From Aplidium turbinatum (Eukaryota; Chordata; Ascidiacea; Aplousobranchia; Polyclinidae): 64,000 bases of DNA. Position 1 is the first letter of the stretch, and each line of letters begins with the position of its first letter. A model generated the notes under the pieces. That model was not told the origin of the DNA. It did not search any database and was given only the letters and a program-made list of their open reading frames with translations. The stretch spans positions 23,896,498-23,960,497 of the forward strand of contig OU964921.1 of assembly GCA_918807975.1 (NCBI GenBank), read 5' to 3'. Both the position numbers and the translations under genes were made by a program. This document shows positions 22,801 through 37,800 of the stretch, one piece after another.

Positions 22801-25800
22801 CAGTTTAAAGAAAGGAGGAAATTTCCATGTGGTGTGTGTCGGAGAAGCGTTGGCAGGAACTCTATTTACTACGCTCATTGTAAAAATCGATTCATCACAA
22901 GTGTTCAGGGGTGAATGGCTCTCTAAGGAAAAATTCTAAGTCTAAACGCAAAAACTGCTGACACGATAAAATAACGGTAGTTACTTAGCCAACTGCTGAC
23001 AAGCTTACAATTGGTGATGCAGAATTTGACATTGTGCCTGCCTTTCGCTGTCTTGGTGACATGATTGAGCAATTGGGAGGCCGTATGGATGACACTGCAA
23101 TGATGATACAATTAGCCTAGAGGATTTTCCTTCAGCTCATCCCTATCCTTACTGACAGGGATATTCCCATCGATAGCCGCGGCCACGTGCATAATATGTG
23201 TGTGAGGAGTGTCCTATTGTATGCAAATGAAACCAGGCCTGTCACTGTCAAAGAGCACAATAAGCTATGTTGCAATGGCAATGCAATGGTACGATGGATC
23301 TGTTCCAAGCGCCTTTCTGACCGAGTGACGATAAAAGAGCTGAGATCCAGGCTTGGCATCCATCATCTTGAAGATGCCATGAGAATGAGTCGCGTGGCCG
23401 AAGAAAATCCCGTCATGACGTCCATGGGAATAACCCTCGAGGACGTTCAAAGAAGCGTTGTCTCGACAACATTCGAGAAGATCTGTAAGTTCGGGAAGAT
23501 CTTCTACTAGCAGGTTCTCATTCACCTCCATCACCAGGTTCGACGGAGCAGGCCGGCAATGTAGAGTGACAACTCATGGCTCTTTTACCATGACAATGTA
23601 CCTGCCCACAAGGCTATCATTGTGAGGCAGCTTTTGGTAAAAAGCAAATAACATCTCTCCACCACCTTCCATATTCCACAAATCTTTGGCTTTTCCCCAA
23701 ACTAAATTTTTTTCTAAATGGAACTCATTTCTCATTTTCATAAGAAATCTAGGTCTCAGTGTCGAGGAAGCTAAAAAGAAGCCTCAAAGAGAAGGAGTTA
23801 GCCGAGTGTTTCAGGGAGTGGCAGGATACAATGCAAAAGTGCATTAACTCGAAAGGGAACTACTTTGAAAGGGACAATTCGTATTTTATGAAACAAAAGT
23901 TGTGTTAAAATTTTCATAACAACAGTCCCATTACTTTTTTTGTTTTGAAAACTAAGCATTTTGCTAAAACAGTCATTCAGTTATGAAGTGACTCCATGAA
24001 CTATCGCTCTATGTGGCAATGGTTCCTGACACATGTACATTTTCTCCACTTGTTTAAATGAATATCGATGATAAAGAACGACCAAGCCTACACAGGCATG
24101 AACGTTCAACCATGAGAGTTCTTTCCACCATGCTGCACAGTGCACATTGCTTGTCGTTTCAGCTGATTGATAAGTTGCCAATTTGTTGATCAATAAGATT
24201 TACCTGACAGCCTATTATGTTTGCTAGGTGGAAGATAGTGCACTGTAGCCTAAATTGATATGACGTTGACCTGATATTTTCACTATACACATTTTGATTA
24301 AGCTTCGTTGTAAATAAAGTTGTTTTATTTTGTCGAAACAAAACTTGTTTCGAACACACCTAACCCCAGACCTTAGTTGCACCCTTGCATTATTGTACTT
24401 CTATATATAGGAACACAATTCATAGAATCCCTTACTCGCGAAATTAAGTATTTTCGTTTCTAGGTCGGAAATGAAGAGTAAAGTAGAAGAAGTGGAAGAG
24501 AAGTTGAGGGAAAAAACATTACTACTTCAGGATCTCACCTCGTCCTCTACGACTTGCCAGGCTGCTGTGGGTGAGATGATGGTGAGTGTTTGCCGATTGC
24601 TACAACTGATAAATGTATATCCAAGCTAGACTGATTTGTCAATCACATTTTATTAAATTTTTGCTTGGAGATATTCCTGACGGTACAGTTTAACGCAGGG
24701 GTGACCAAAGTCCAGCCCTCGATACCTTTTTGTATGGCTTGCGCCGGTTGTTGCACAATGTATTATTTTGGCGCAGACACACCGAAATCATACAAATTCA
24801 ACTTACATTTTTTAAAATTATTATTGTAGACAATAGTTTCTCACAGACAAAAGCCAGCGAGAAAAGTTAGAATCATTGTTGCGTTATAATTGTGAAATCA
24901 GCTATTAATTCTTGTTTGGAGAGCATTGTGATTTGAGGGAAGGGTTAATTAGTTGCCTTGCTGACCGATGCCACCTTGTAATCCAACGACGCTTTTCACC
25001 AGCTGGTTGTGTCAGTGACCAATGTCATGTGTTGCCAGGACCGTATCTCCAAGTCTGGTCACCTCACCAAGACACTGAGAACTGAGGGAGAGCTTCTTTT
25101 GACGCTTGCACTTGCTGACGAATGCTTCTCTTGGATTTACAAGTCATTTGCTGCTTTTCTCAACTCGGAAGCTGATTGGTCAGCTGTCATGGATCAAGCC
25201 CTAATGCAGGCCGGCTATGATATGGCAATCGACGAAAAGAGTGAGTTTGTATCAAATCCACATACACGGCATGCTATCATTTACTGTTAAGTTGTATTTG
25301 TTACTTGTGTTGATTAATCCAAAGAATTAGTTATTTAATGCCTGCCTTCTGTACATTGTCAATCTAGCATGAACTATCATTGTTTTCCTTGATTTGAAAC
25401 ACGATATATTTGTTGTGAACAAACAATGCCCTCTCCTTTGATAATTCTAGCGATTCTATGGCGACCATCTTTGCAGCGGGTTGTGGGGTCTTCTTAGTTT
25501 GAATTAGCAAGTAGCTTTCTGACGACAAGATTACGTTGAACGAGACCTTGATACTACAGTACTGCAGCATAAAGCGAGCCTACGTTGACAATTCTGAGCG
25601 AAATCATGGTGGTATAGGACAGCACGCATTGCAAGTTTTCGCCTTTATTTCTTTAAGGACACCACTTTGCTTTTTTTTAACTTATAGCAGATAAAATAAA
25701 ATTATTCTTTAGTTAGATTGATTAACTAAAAAAAGAACAGTTATGTTGTAGTAGTTTATTTTTCTCCAGAACACAGTTTCAGTTAATACAGAATAAAGTA

Positions 25801-28800
25801 GAGTCTAGATCAGTGGTTCCCAACCTTTTTTGGTGTCGGGCCCTAATTTCAACTTTCAGAGTGCGTATGGAGCCGCATGAAAACACTCAAGTAATTATAA
25901 CGAAACTTTTACAGCATGAAAGGATGTACCAACGAATAGCAACACTAACAAGAAAAATAACACAAACGAATCAATTTAATGTGCAACTTGGCATTGGCTT
26001 TCAGCTTTAACAAGTTTGTCAAAGCGAGGCGCAATTGCAGAGAATGCAGTGCAGTAGCTGCTTAAGGTGGTCATCGGTCAACCGATTGCGATATGTATTT
26101 TTGATTCTGATCATTTGCTGAAGTGCTTCACATACGTAAGTTGATCCAAATACAGAGGCGTTTTTCTGGGCATTGGTTTTCAAGTTGGGATACTTTCCCT
26201 CTGGAACTCGACTCCAAAATTCAAGTAGGTCTTCACTTTGAAATAATTGTTTGAGCTCGATATCTGACTGCATGTCTAGCAACTCCAATTGTAAATTATC
26301 AGGAGCAGTGGCCACATTAACTGCAATAGGATTTGATTTATAGTTTCACATTGCATGTCGTACCCCCTGCTTTGGTGCTTCGTACCCCCAAAGGGTACAC
26401 GTATCCCTGGTGTAAGATGTAAAATGAAAAGTTCACTGACAGTGCAACCTCTACGACACAACGACTATGCAGTTTGTAAACAATTTTGACTTCGAAAATA
26501 ATTTTGACAAGTCAAAAAATAATCGCCTTAATTATTATAAAGATTTTTTTTTATTTTTTGTGGGATTTTCAGGGGTCAATGAGAGCCGCAAGAAGGCTAG
26601 CTTGTGGCCGCATGCGGCTCTAAGAGCCGCGGCTGGGAATCACTGGTCTAGATCAAGGGTGCTTAAAGGCTAAATTTTTGTAATGGAATTGTTACTGCAT
26701 ATGATAATTACTGTGCACCAAAGTTTTGTTACGTCGTTCCGAAGAGATATGTTACGAGCAAAAGACTTTTTTTTCGTAATATTTAACCATGATTGATTCA
26801 ACCTTTATCCTCGGACTTGGAAAGCTTCTTGCAGAGATTAATCTTGGCAGTTTCGCATACTTGTAGAGGCTTTGCATCACTGAGTGACGCACTGACGCAG
26901 GCCTATGGTCACCGAGATTGACAAAGTGAAGTTTCCGATTGTTGAAGTCTTGTTACCAGAGAATTATTTCATCCATTAGATGCCGCTGAATGGAGTGCAG
27001 TCCTTAACGTGCGTTGCTCAAGCACCTCTACATTTCTAAAATATGCATTCATACTGTATATTTCCTGGCCTGGTTGTTGGTACGGTCATTTTTTTTCATA
27101 ACAAGGTGATCGTTGTTCGGACGTTGGAAGATTTCAGGCGTTCATTAACCCAACTGAAGTTTTATCATTGAGAAATTGTCTTATTTCAGTTACAGCTTTA
27201 AATTGAGCAAAGTGATGAGTGAAGTGAAGGTTGTTGTAGACGATGGCATTAGGAGTTACAAAATCAGGTGTAGTGTGGATAGAATTGGAAAAGAATCCGC
27301 TTGTGGTGGGTTTGTGTGGCAAGGTAAGGCATGCATTGGCGCATGGTCTTCTTATCGAACTTGGTTTCTCTGGGTGTGCTGTCAAAATCGCAAAACCTGC
27401 TGCATGCAAGTGACGCAATCTGTCCTAAATTAACATTTAATAACTCATGATGATCTGTATAGTAATATTTCTGCATTTCTGCTTCATGTGTTAAGCCAAG
27501 TCATGACCTATGAACGGCAGCCTTAGCGTCTACTCAGCCATAAGTCGCTAAAAACAACTTGTGTTAGCTGAACTGTCACAACATCAACACTACAATCAAC
27601 GGGTTCTGGAAAACCATAACCGGATGTCTATGTTTTTCACTGCTGAACAATCTCCTTATTCTGGCAGGCATCAAACCCGCTGATTTTTGTCGTCAAGAGG
27701 CCACACTTTGACTTTTAGTTGACGGCACCTGGTACTGAATAACTTACTCCGGTTTAAAGTCTTAGCTCCTTAAGAAAAGTGTTTTTATCGAATGAAGTCA
27801 AGACAACAGCTATTTGATAAAAGTTTACTTGGGGTAGACGACGATAAAGACATTTCCATGGCAGATTGGATAGACCATAAATCGCAAGCAAAATGGCTGT
27901 ATACATCCAAGTTCAATTTAAAATGCCCGTCTGAATGTCCTCAACGACAGGCTAGGGTGCACTTGTCGGATTTTACGTTTTAACTGCGCGCCAATTGATA
28001 ATTGTATATCTCGTTGTTGTTTTTAAGCTAGCTTGGCACTGAGGAATAAACCGCATACCATATCATTTTTTAAGACTCCCCTTCTATCCTTTGTCCATTA
28101 AGTGGAATAGAAGGTTGGCTTATCTTTGGTGATCAGATCAAATATTGGCAAATTTTACTAAAGTGAAAGACATTGGAATTTTTGTCATCGTTGAAGGACT
28201 AATGATGTGTGTGGCTATGAATAACCTATTGTCATTGGTGGTGTACGGTGCTGTATTTATCACTAATAATGGTCTATCTGGTATCATTGATAGATTGTCG
28301 AGAACAACAAGCAAACAGCACGCATATAGATGATTAGTTATAGGATTGCGATAATGTGTTGAATGCAACGTGATATGATATGCACGTGTCTCAAGCAATA
28401 AATATTCCTGTATTTCGCAAGTCACATTATTTTGTAACATAATAACATAGAATCGAACAGATTTGCTGTTGTTTCGGTTTGCGGGGTGAAGCGTTTTCGT
28501 TTGAGGAGTAACGATTACTACCCGCACTTTTCTCAGTGATCTATCATCAATTCATACTGATTGATTTAGATCCAGCAAGTCATGTGAGCGAATTACACCA
28601 TGCTTTGCTCTCCGAGAAGGATCGCCACCAAGCGGCATTAGATGCGTTTAATCAGCTCGAAGTCCATCACCAAGAGGAGCTGCAGAGCAACATCGATAAA
28701 TTATTAAAAGAAAATGAAGAAAAACTGGCCATTCAGTTGGAAAACATTCGGTGATGGATGTTAATATTAAAAGAAACTATTTTTAGTTGGTTTTGAATGT

Positions 28801-31800
28801 CAGCACCAATTAGCCCCTTAGCACTTTTTCATCCTTTTAATCCTTCACAGCTTTTCTTTGTCAAGTAACTCTTGGTCTGCTGCCTGTGTTTCAAAGATTG
28901 TTTATTCGTCTATTGCTACTGGTATGCGTATGGCGTATACAACTGCATGAATTAAGCTAGATGATGCTTTTTCAGCTCGAAAATAAAGTTTTATCAATTG
29001 GCCTGACCTTTCGTGAAATTTGCACTTTACAAAGTTATTTAATTAAGCCTTACAATAACAACCATGTATCATGCAGCCGGGAAGAAGAGACCCGTTTTGA
29101 ACTATCTCTCCGGGAGCTGAAAAAAGCTGAGGAAGAGAAGCGCATGGAAGCCCTAGCACAGGAAAAAGTGAAGATGACTTCAGCAAACTTAGGCATTGAG
29201 CAACTGAGGAAGGTCGGGTGCTAACGTTTCTTTATCATTTTGTGATTTGGCCATCTGCCAGCGGTGGCATGACTGGCTGATGATGATGATTTGAATAACA
29301 AATACATTGTCCGATAAAAAATACCTAACGTAAACTCTGTAATAATGCAAAGAATATTAACTGTCTTCATGTTTCTATGTAGCCGTGGCATATTTTCCCT
29401 ATCGATAACTGGTCCGTATCAGTAAAACGTAGCTTTGCCATCTCCACTGTCCATGGACACTGGACAGGCTATAGATCGCCCGGTGTTCTCTCGCAACTTA
29501 TTCTTTGTAACCCAAGATTTTATAACAATAAAAACTTGTTCAGTAAAATTTTACAAATGTAAGACCCAGTGTATACCAATTAGGTGGATATCACCAGTTT
29601 TAATCCCACGCACTTATTTTGGCTGATACATTGCAGCTGCATCTATGCAAAATGCTAACATGACGTGTGCCGCATTTCAGATGCTGTCTGAGCAACAAGT
29701 GGAAGAGAAAAAATTGAAGACGAAACTGCAGGAGACTTATTCCAACCTTGAAGCCCAAAAAAATATAGAGGTTAGCATTTTTTTGAGTGAACATCGGCTT
29801 CGATTTGTAACCAGGAATATAAACGCAAAGTTGAAACACAGGATGTACTGCAGGCCTACTGTTTATCGTTAAGACAAATGTTTATTGCCGTACAAAAGTG
29901 ATAAAATCGCACTGATTTTAAAGGAAATTTGAAGTAAAAAGTTTTATGTATGCGCGAGCATTTTTAACCCCAGTACTTATTTATTCGTGTTATTTATTCC
30001 AAATGTTTCCAAATATGAATTGTGGAAAATTGACGATCTTTGACTATTGTTTACCTAAAAAGCATGGCTGAAGCTTTGCACAAGCCTGCAGGAGGTTGCT
30101 GTACAATGTGATAATTTGCATATAATGCTGTTGTATTGCCACCGACACTTACCTTAGGCTAAATTCGGGTGCCGAATGCAAATATTATGCAGTTGTTATT
30201 TTTATGGAAGCTACACATTTTTGTACTTCAACCTTTACCAACAAATTTAATAAGTACACCACGCTTTTTGGGGGTAGGGGGGGGGGGGCGCCGTAAGACT
30301 CTCTGTTTTGTCACAACTGTTTCTATAAACAACCAAAAGCAAGCGCAAGTTGTAGTAAAACTAACAAAAATTTTGACAAATAACTTAAATACAATTTTGG
30401 TAAAGAGGTGACTTTCTTCAACCATAGACAGATAAAACCAAGCAACCACACGGCATTTAACATAATATATTATAGTGAACATAAACTATAAACTACGAAC
30501 GTTTTCGGCCATACACATGTTAGCCCTTTTCAAGTAACGGAAAATAACTGATTTTGCACCTACATTGAAAATAAATAACTGATCTACACAATAAATTGAA
30601 AAACGAAATGCACAAGAATGAAACGGCAAAGCAGGGGAGAAAGGCACATTACATGGCGGTTAATTCCTGCGGCCAACAACTGCGTATTGAGGCGAGGATT
30701 GTAGGATTTTATGAGTAAAGAAAACGAAAACGTTCGTAGTTTATGTTCACTTTTTAATGTATTATATTAAATGCCGTGTGGTTGCTTGGTTTTATCTGTC
30801 TTTGAATAACCTAAAGTAAACTAATAATTGTAGAATGCTTTGCCTCCAGGGAGGGTTAACATCCAAACCCAACCGCCACCCTTTGCACACAGCCTCATAT
30901 GGTCTGGAAGCAAGCGGACCATCCAAATACAAGTTTTTCCTAAGTTGATTGCTGTAAAGGAAAAATAATGTTTAAAACAATATGCAGTTAAAGGTTGCAT
31001 TTAAAAGAAAAAAAAGCTGCAAAATGTTGCATTATAAAATTCCCGGAAATAGCTAAAAATATTTTGCTGTATTAGTCTTGTTTCTTTTGAAAGCTGTAAA
31101 ACAAGTTGAAAAAATTTGCCCTAATTATTGCCATATGACAATCGCTACCAGTCCTGAAGCTCCTCTAATCCCAAGGCAATTATGTGAAAGCACTCATTAA
31201 AGCAAATGGTGACATAAGCTAATTGAAGGGGGTTCGCACCATTTACAGTAATTTTGTTGCTACGACCGGCCGGCGCATTTAAATACTTGTTCCGATATTC
31301 ATGCATTTAAATATAGAAACAGCTAAACGAACGGTTGATCAAGTTGGAAAGGGACCACAAGTTGAATGCTCTCGCAATTGCCGAGCGCCTCGAACAAACT
31401 AAGAAGAGTTATGAAGAAGACATCCAGCAGCACAAAGTAAGTGTATTTTAGTACTTTAATAAATAAACTTGAATGACGCGGCTCAGTTGATGCGGCTTTG
31501 TCTGACTCATTAGCGGGATGCACGAAATCGTATTCCAAGTTTATGGTGGCAGTGATCTTGTGTCTTGACATTTTTTTCCTGAAACAGTTAATCAAGTTTG
31601 CCTTATAGGAAGAAGTGCGGCAGCATTCCGTCACTATTGTTTCAATGGAAGAGAAGATCCAGCTAATTAACCGCCAGCGCCAGCAAGCCGAGGAGAATCT
31701 TGCATCACTTAAGTCCCGCTTTAAAGGTTAGTGGTGTTTTAATGTGCGCATACATGAAACTGAATTCTCGGTGCACGGTCGTTTGGTCGACAGGACGTTT

Positions 31801-34800
31801 GGTCGACAAGACATTTGGTCGACAGGACGTTAGGTCGACAGAACGACTCATGTTTGGGTTAGGGTTAGAGTCAGGGTTAGATTAGGGTTATGGTTAGTTA
31901 ACTAACCCTAACCCTAAAATAAATCGTTCTGTCGACCTAACGTCCTGTCGACCAAACGTCCTGTCGACCAAATGACCGGGTACCGAATTCTCGTTGTTGC
32001 TCGATTGGTAGGCTACGGCATCCATTGAATTGAGGGCTAGGCCTTGATAGTTATGGCTAAGGGCCTGTTCACACTACAAAAAAAAATCGTGGCAGCGACG
32101 CGAAACAAACGTTTGAAAAGAGAAAAAAACTCTACACAACTGTACAGTTACTACACGAAAGAAAGCAAAGCGAATACCTATGCTTTTTTGACGCAACAAT
32201 GCTTTTTTCAGCTGTTGTAAAAGTCGATTGGCGCAGGGGATGAAGTGCTCGCTTTTCAATCATTCAATCATGGTTTGATTCCCGGCTTAACCTGGTTGTT
32301 GAAAAACAACGTGCATCTCTACCCAGAGTGTAATAAATTGGGTGATTGGCTGGGCGTAGTTGGATGGATGGATGGTCATTTATTTTTGTTTTGATGCGAA
32401 ACGCCGAAACGTAATAAAACAAAAACGTACAGTGTTCATCCAATGAGAGAGTGCGAAAGACCGTAGCACTGAAGGCGTAGGAAGGAAGTTGCGGAAGGAA
32501 AGGCGGCCGAGAGAAAGGAACCGGCCTCCCTACTATCGTTAGTGCCAAAGGCTTAGTAGGCCTATATGTAGGGTTACTATAGGTGTTCTTTAGAGAGGAT
32601 TTGTCCTCTTTTCTCAAGAAAAATTAATTGTCCTGCGAAGACACTCGAGAATGCTCAAATGCCTTTTTTTGTATTTTTAATTTTCTTGCTCATGGTTTTA
32701 ACAGGATTTTATTTTACTGTGACTTTTTGGCGAAAGCTAAATCAGGCTAAGCAATAATATCAAACAGAAAAGGTCTGTTTTCTGTGAGCTGTGGCGGGAG
32801 TATCCTTGTTTAAAAAAAAGGTTAATTGACTTTAAAGTTGAATACAGGGTGACCCAAAAAAAATATCAGATCCATACCCGATCTGATGAAAATGTGTAGT
32901 GGTGTACCTGATAAAGTGGTTGTCTGAAGACTCTGAGGTGTTGTCTACTTGGATTAATACACCACTTCATTTGCCTAGTTCTAATATTGTGAATGGATGT
33001 TTCTGCCCAAAACTGAAAAATGGGATAACGGTCAGCTGTCCGTATTGGAAGTATCTGGCAGAGAAAATATTGGCATTGGTGATGCTAAACTGTTCGATCT
33101 GTCTATACCAAAGCTTATGCACATTACTTTTTTCTAAAATGATAGCATATTTGTTTCAAACATTGCTGAACCAGAATGTTTAATTAAATGCTAAAAATCG
33201 CGCAATTATTTGTCTGCAATAGGCCATGGTTCATAAATCAAATGTAGAACCCATTTTTTTCTATGGTGAAGCCACTACGGTTGAAGCAAGGGGATGTGTC
33301 CGATTCTAACATCTTAACGGGTGTGTAAAATTTCGATCATATTTTGTGTTAGCAAATTTATCATCTCTTTAGTTGATCCATTCTTATTGAAAAAAGTTAA
33401 GGGAGCAGCAAAATATTCATGGGTTGAATCTGACATATAAACTCGTTTTGTTTTTAGCTTGTTTGCTGCAAAGACGACCTATAATAATTATCCGAGAAGA
33501 TGTAAAAAATTCTTCAATCCTAAAAAATTATTTGAATTTTACTTGCTTATAAAGCATCCTCTTTTTGCGTGATAAAAATGTGGTAGGTCTATATTGAGAA
33601 CCTTATCTCTCGATATTTACTTTGCGTTTATTTAATGCTTAATTTTACTACAAAATATGTTTATTAAACGTTGTAAACTTGACACATAAATGAAAATCGT
33701 CTCACGGGCCACAGACCAAATTTGGCCCGTTGGCCACGGTTTGCACACCCCTGATTTACAGCTTTCAGCTGATCGCCATGCAAAGTATGATTCCAATTTG
33801 TTATCCGCACTGCGCAAAATTTTTGTACAGATTTGGAAACAGATAAACATCTTCCAGCAGTTCCAATGCAAGCACCAGCCGCCAACGACCAGTTAGAACA
33901 AGAGATCGCATTTCTCAAGACGGAATTGTTTCATGCTAACCAGGAAATATTGGTGAGTGACTTGACACATTTTGTTTTTCACTAAAATGGATAAATTAGA
34001 GGTCATCACAAAACTAAACTATTTTCTCAAAAAATTATCTATTTATGAAATATAAATAAATAAAAACTGGGGTAGGCAATTTAACGTAGGAAAACAACTG
34101 CACGCCCAGTCAAGCCGGTGCTTGAGATAATCCCAATTGTGCATCCAAAGGAAGCAATGCCTGAAAAATTTTATATTCAAAGTAAATGTAAGACAAAGTC
34201 CAAATCCAAATTGTCATGTTACATATTGACGATTTCCCGAATACCCGAGGTTGATTACCCGCAATCGCCGATATGTAACATGACAATGTGAAAAAATACA
34301 TTACAAGTTAGATTTAATAAGTACACAAATCAACAAACATAGCCTTCGTATTTATATATAAACAATCAGAGGTTTTGTCAGTCCTGTACGAGTCGTCGTT
34401 GTGTGAGCCTCTGAGGCCGAAGGTTTATCCTTTTACCACCCCGAATTCACGATGTTCTCGGACTACACTGGAAGGCTACTAGAGAGCAGCCAGTTTTTGG
34501 TTTCATCATCCAAGACGCGCACACCATTAGGTAGCTTGAAGATAGTACAGACTTTTAATGCAACTTAAGTTCTAAACAAAACATGATACAGAAAAAATAT
34601 ATAGTAGGTTCACAGACTAAATTTTCCATCAACTGATGCCATAATATCATTTTTCATTAAAGTGAGGTTCCGGCAATTGGAGCACCCTCGCCCCACCGGC
34701 GTGGGGTTAAAAACCTAAAGCGTAATTTGTTATCACTTCATGTCATTTTAAAACCAAAAAAAAAGAAATAAATTACTTTCAACACGAAAAATTGCAAAAT

Positions 34801-37800
34801 CTATTTTTTTAACACAATTATTATTTACAATTTTACATACTTGTTGTATAGAGTATAATGTTTTTACAGTAGTGACATGGCTGGTACTATCAGCACATAG
34901 TCAAGATGTCACCGCCCATTGTATCAAGAATGGTGAAAGGTACGTTGGTAGAATGTCACAGAATTGTTGCCTACCAACGTCAGATTAACAACGTTGCAGG
35001 AACGAGTTGCTGTAATCGACGTGAACTTTGCTTTGCAGACACAGAAAGATGCGATTTTAGGACTTCGGCGAGATTTGATTGGAAGTCAGGCAAGGATATC
35101 GGATATGACTGGCGAACTGAGTGAATCCCAGAAAATCGAACTGGAACACAACAGGTATATGTGACATAATGATGATATAGAAGTGATAATATTGGATAAA
35201 TGTTTGAAGATAATATGTATCGGGCTGTTTTTTCTAGAAACCGATGTAAAAATCAAGAAATGGAAATGAATACGACTCGGCAAAAGCTAATGAAAATGTC
35301 GAGCATAGTGGACGCACAGAAAGATCAAATTGGTCAGCTGCAGAAGGTCATTAAGTGAGTGGGTTATTTTATTCATTTATTCGATTAAGTTACTGTTGTG
35401 TTCTTAGCTCATTCAATCAGAGTCATACTGGAATTATGTTTTATTATAAAATTGCACAACCAAGATATAGTGTGAAACCTGCAAAGTAAGCCCAAAACGA
35501 GAAGTGCCAATTAACAAAAGCAGGCGGATGAATACTAAGCAAAAGAGAAGACCTGAGGGAAACGAAAACACAGTACATCGTTTCAATGCAAATAAACTAA
35601 AATACATAACATCTCCCCAATAAAATTTATGACCACCCATAACGAAGAGGTGGTTGGCGTCTTCTCTTTGATCGCCTTAATGTTTGTTCTTGATGCGATG
35701 ACGATGGATGGATCGTCGGTCGCTATCGGCGTCGATGAGTCCTCGGTCGCTATCGGCGTCGATGGAACCGGAAACTCGTCAGCTGTCGATGACGACGTGA
35801 AAGTAGTCTCCCCTGGGTCCCCGTCTTCCGGCGAGATGTAACGCGGACGTAGCTGGTTGATATGGCGTCTCCATATTGGACCTCGAGGGTCCACTCGAAC
35901 CTGCAAACTACGACTCCCGTGTCGCTTCACCACGACGGCAGGAACCCACCGAGGGCTTCGGCTTTGCCTGGAACCAAAGTATAAAGCATAACAAGGATCA
36001 CCAACATCGAAGTTAATTGTTTTCTGGTTTTGTTTCCGAGGCGAAGGACTCGTCGATGGTTTCGTGATCTGAGCTGAGGAAGGAAGTAAAATATCTAATT
36101 TAGTACGTAGTTGTCGGTGGTTTAATAACTCACTGGGAGAGTAACCACTGGCATTAGGCGTACGGCGAAACTGCATCAAGATTTGAGTGGTAGCACTTTT
36201 AGGCGGTAACGACGATTTTCTCAACGCCTGCTTGAAAGTGCGCACCAAACGCTCTGCAGCACCATTCGTAGCTGGATGGTATGGTGCTCCAGTGATGTGG
36301 ACTATACCCCTAGCTTTACAATAATTCTTGAAGTCTTCTGAAGAAAACGTAGTCGCATTGTCTGAGACAATGGAGTGGGGGTATCCAAAATGGGCAAAAT
36401 CCTGCTCTAAAAGATCAATAGTAGCAGATGTCGATACGGAAGAAGTTGGGTGAATAGAAGGATACTTACTATAAGCATCGGTAACAATAAGCCAATTGGA
36501 ACCTAAAAAATTAATAGCGTGATCGACATGAATTCGACTCCAAGGCTTCTCTGGAGCTATCCATGGGTGGATAGGAGCCTTGCTTGGTGCAGCTTGATGC
36601 TCACCACATGTAGTACATGTTCGGCAGAGGTCGACAATGTCCGCATCGATATTGGGCCAGTAGACTGCTGTCCTGGCCAGCTGTTTCATTCGCTGCATGC
36701 CGAAATGACCTTCGTGTAAAAGAGAAAGAATATCATTGCGGAGTTTAAAAGGAATAACTACTCTAGAACCATATAATAAACAACCATAACATGTTGTTAG
36801 AGAATCAGCAACTCTTCTGAACTGTTCGATTGGATCGTTAGAATTTGATTTCGCAGGCCATCCTTCTTGTGTAAAGCGAATGATTTTAGACAAGACTGGA
36901 TCCTTGGAAGTTTCCTTGCGCAAAGTAGAAGAATCGGAATGACTAACCTGCGAATCCAACGTATCAATTGCGCAGACAATATCAACATCATCTGCACTTT
37001 CCTCCCCATCAAAAATTGTGTCATCGTTGGACGGAAGACGGCTCAAGGCGTCAGCATTTTGGTGATGCGTTGTTTTGCGATGCTCTATAGTATAACTAAA
37101 ATGAATCAAAAACAACGCCCAGCGTGCTAACCGGTTAGCCGCCAGCGAAGGGGTAGGTTTATCTGGACCAAAAAGTGAAAGTAAAGGCTTATGATCTGTT
37201 ACCAAAATAAAATTCCTACCGTAGAGGTATTGATAAAATTTCTTCAAAGCGAAGATGATGGACAAAGCCTCCTTTTGGATTTGGCTGTAGTTTCTTTGAG
37301 CCTTTGTCAAGATTTTCGACACATTGGCTATTGGCCTCTCGCTTCCGTCCGGGGAGCGGTGAAACAGTGTGGCGCCAATGCCCACGCTTGATGCATCGCA
37401 TGCAATTCCTAAAGGAAGCAACGGGTTAAAGTGTACGAGAATATCTTCTGCGGAAAGAAACGTTTTTAATTTTGCAAAAGCGCATTTTTCTTTGTGTTCC
37501 CATCTCCAAGGAACACCACTCTTGGTTAAATGATATAACGGTTGCGCTACCGTAGAAAAATCTGGGGGCATAAACTTAGAATAAAATTGAACCGACCCCA
37601 GAAAAGAACGTAAGGTACCAGCATTGGAAGGAGCAGGCATGTTCAGCACAGCATCGACTTTAGGACCCTTTGAAATCCCCTGTTTAGAAAGAACATGACC
37701 TAAGTACTCGACATTTGCCTCGGCAAATCTACATTTTTCCTTCCTACATCTAAGACCTTTCGAAGATAAACGATCGAGTAGTCGTTTAAGGTTCTGGAAA

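Larger units (their letters stand above)
19620..23560 (+). mobile_element. LINE, decayed but nearly full span, RTE-like endonuclease and reverse transcriptase
   Basis: The apurinic-type endonuclease is visible at 19724-20340: [18 protein letters not shown], then [12 protein letters not shown] and [13 protein letters not shown]. The reverse transcriptase follows at about 22360-22900: [37 protein letters not shown] and [17 protein letters not shown]. The C-terminal block is at about 23000-23400: [27 protein letters not shown] and [17 protein letters not shown]. At least several stops and frameshifts break it. A foldback (20420-20705) and an inverted-repeat MITE (21432-21912) interrupt it. Confidence 0.85.

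Noticed and set aside
28138-28527. 129-codon minus-strand ORF
   Set aside because: No recognisable motif, no splice or promoter context, and composition like the surrounding intron.
30278-30289. Poly-G run as a regulatory G-quadruplex
   Set aside because: A single G tract with no spaced G runs. It is more likely a simple repeat, or a sequencing or assembly weak spot.
32064-32120. GGGCCTGTTCACACTAC as a transposon end
   Set aside because: It looks like a known kind of DNA-transposon terminus, but no inverse partner or target duplication was found.
34940-34961. A possible 22-bp intron joining 34903-34939 to an extended exon 13
   Set aside because: Phases fit and the borders are AG/GT-like, but 22 bp is too short for normal animal splicing. 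The extension has weak coding character.
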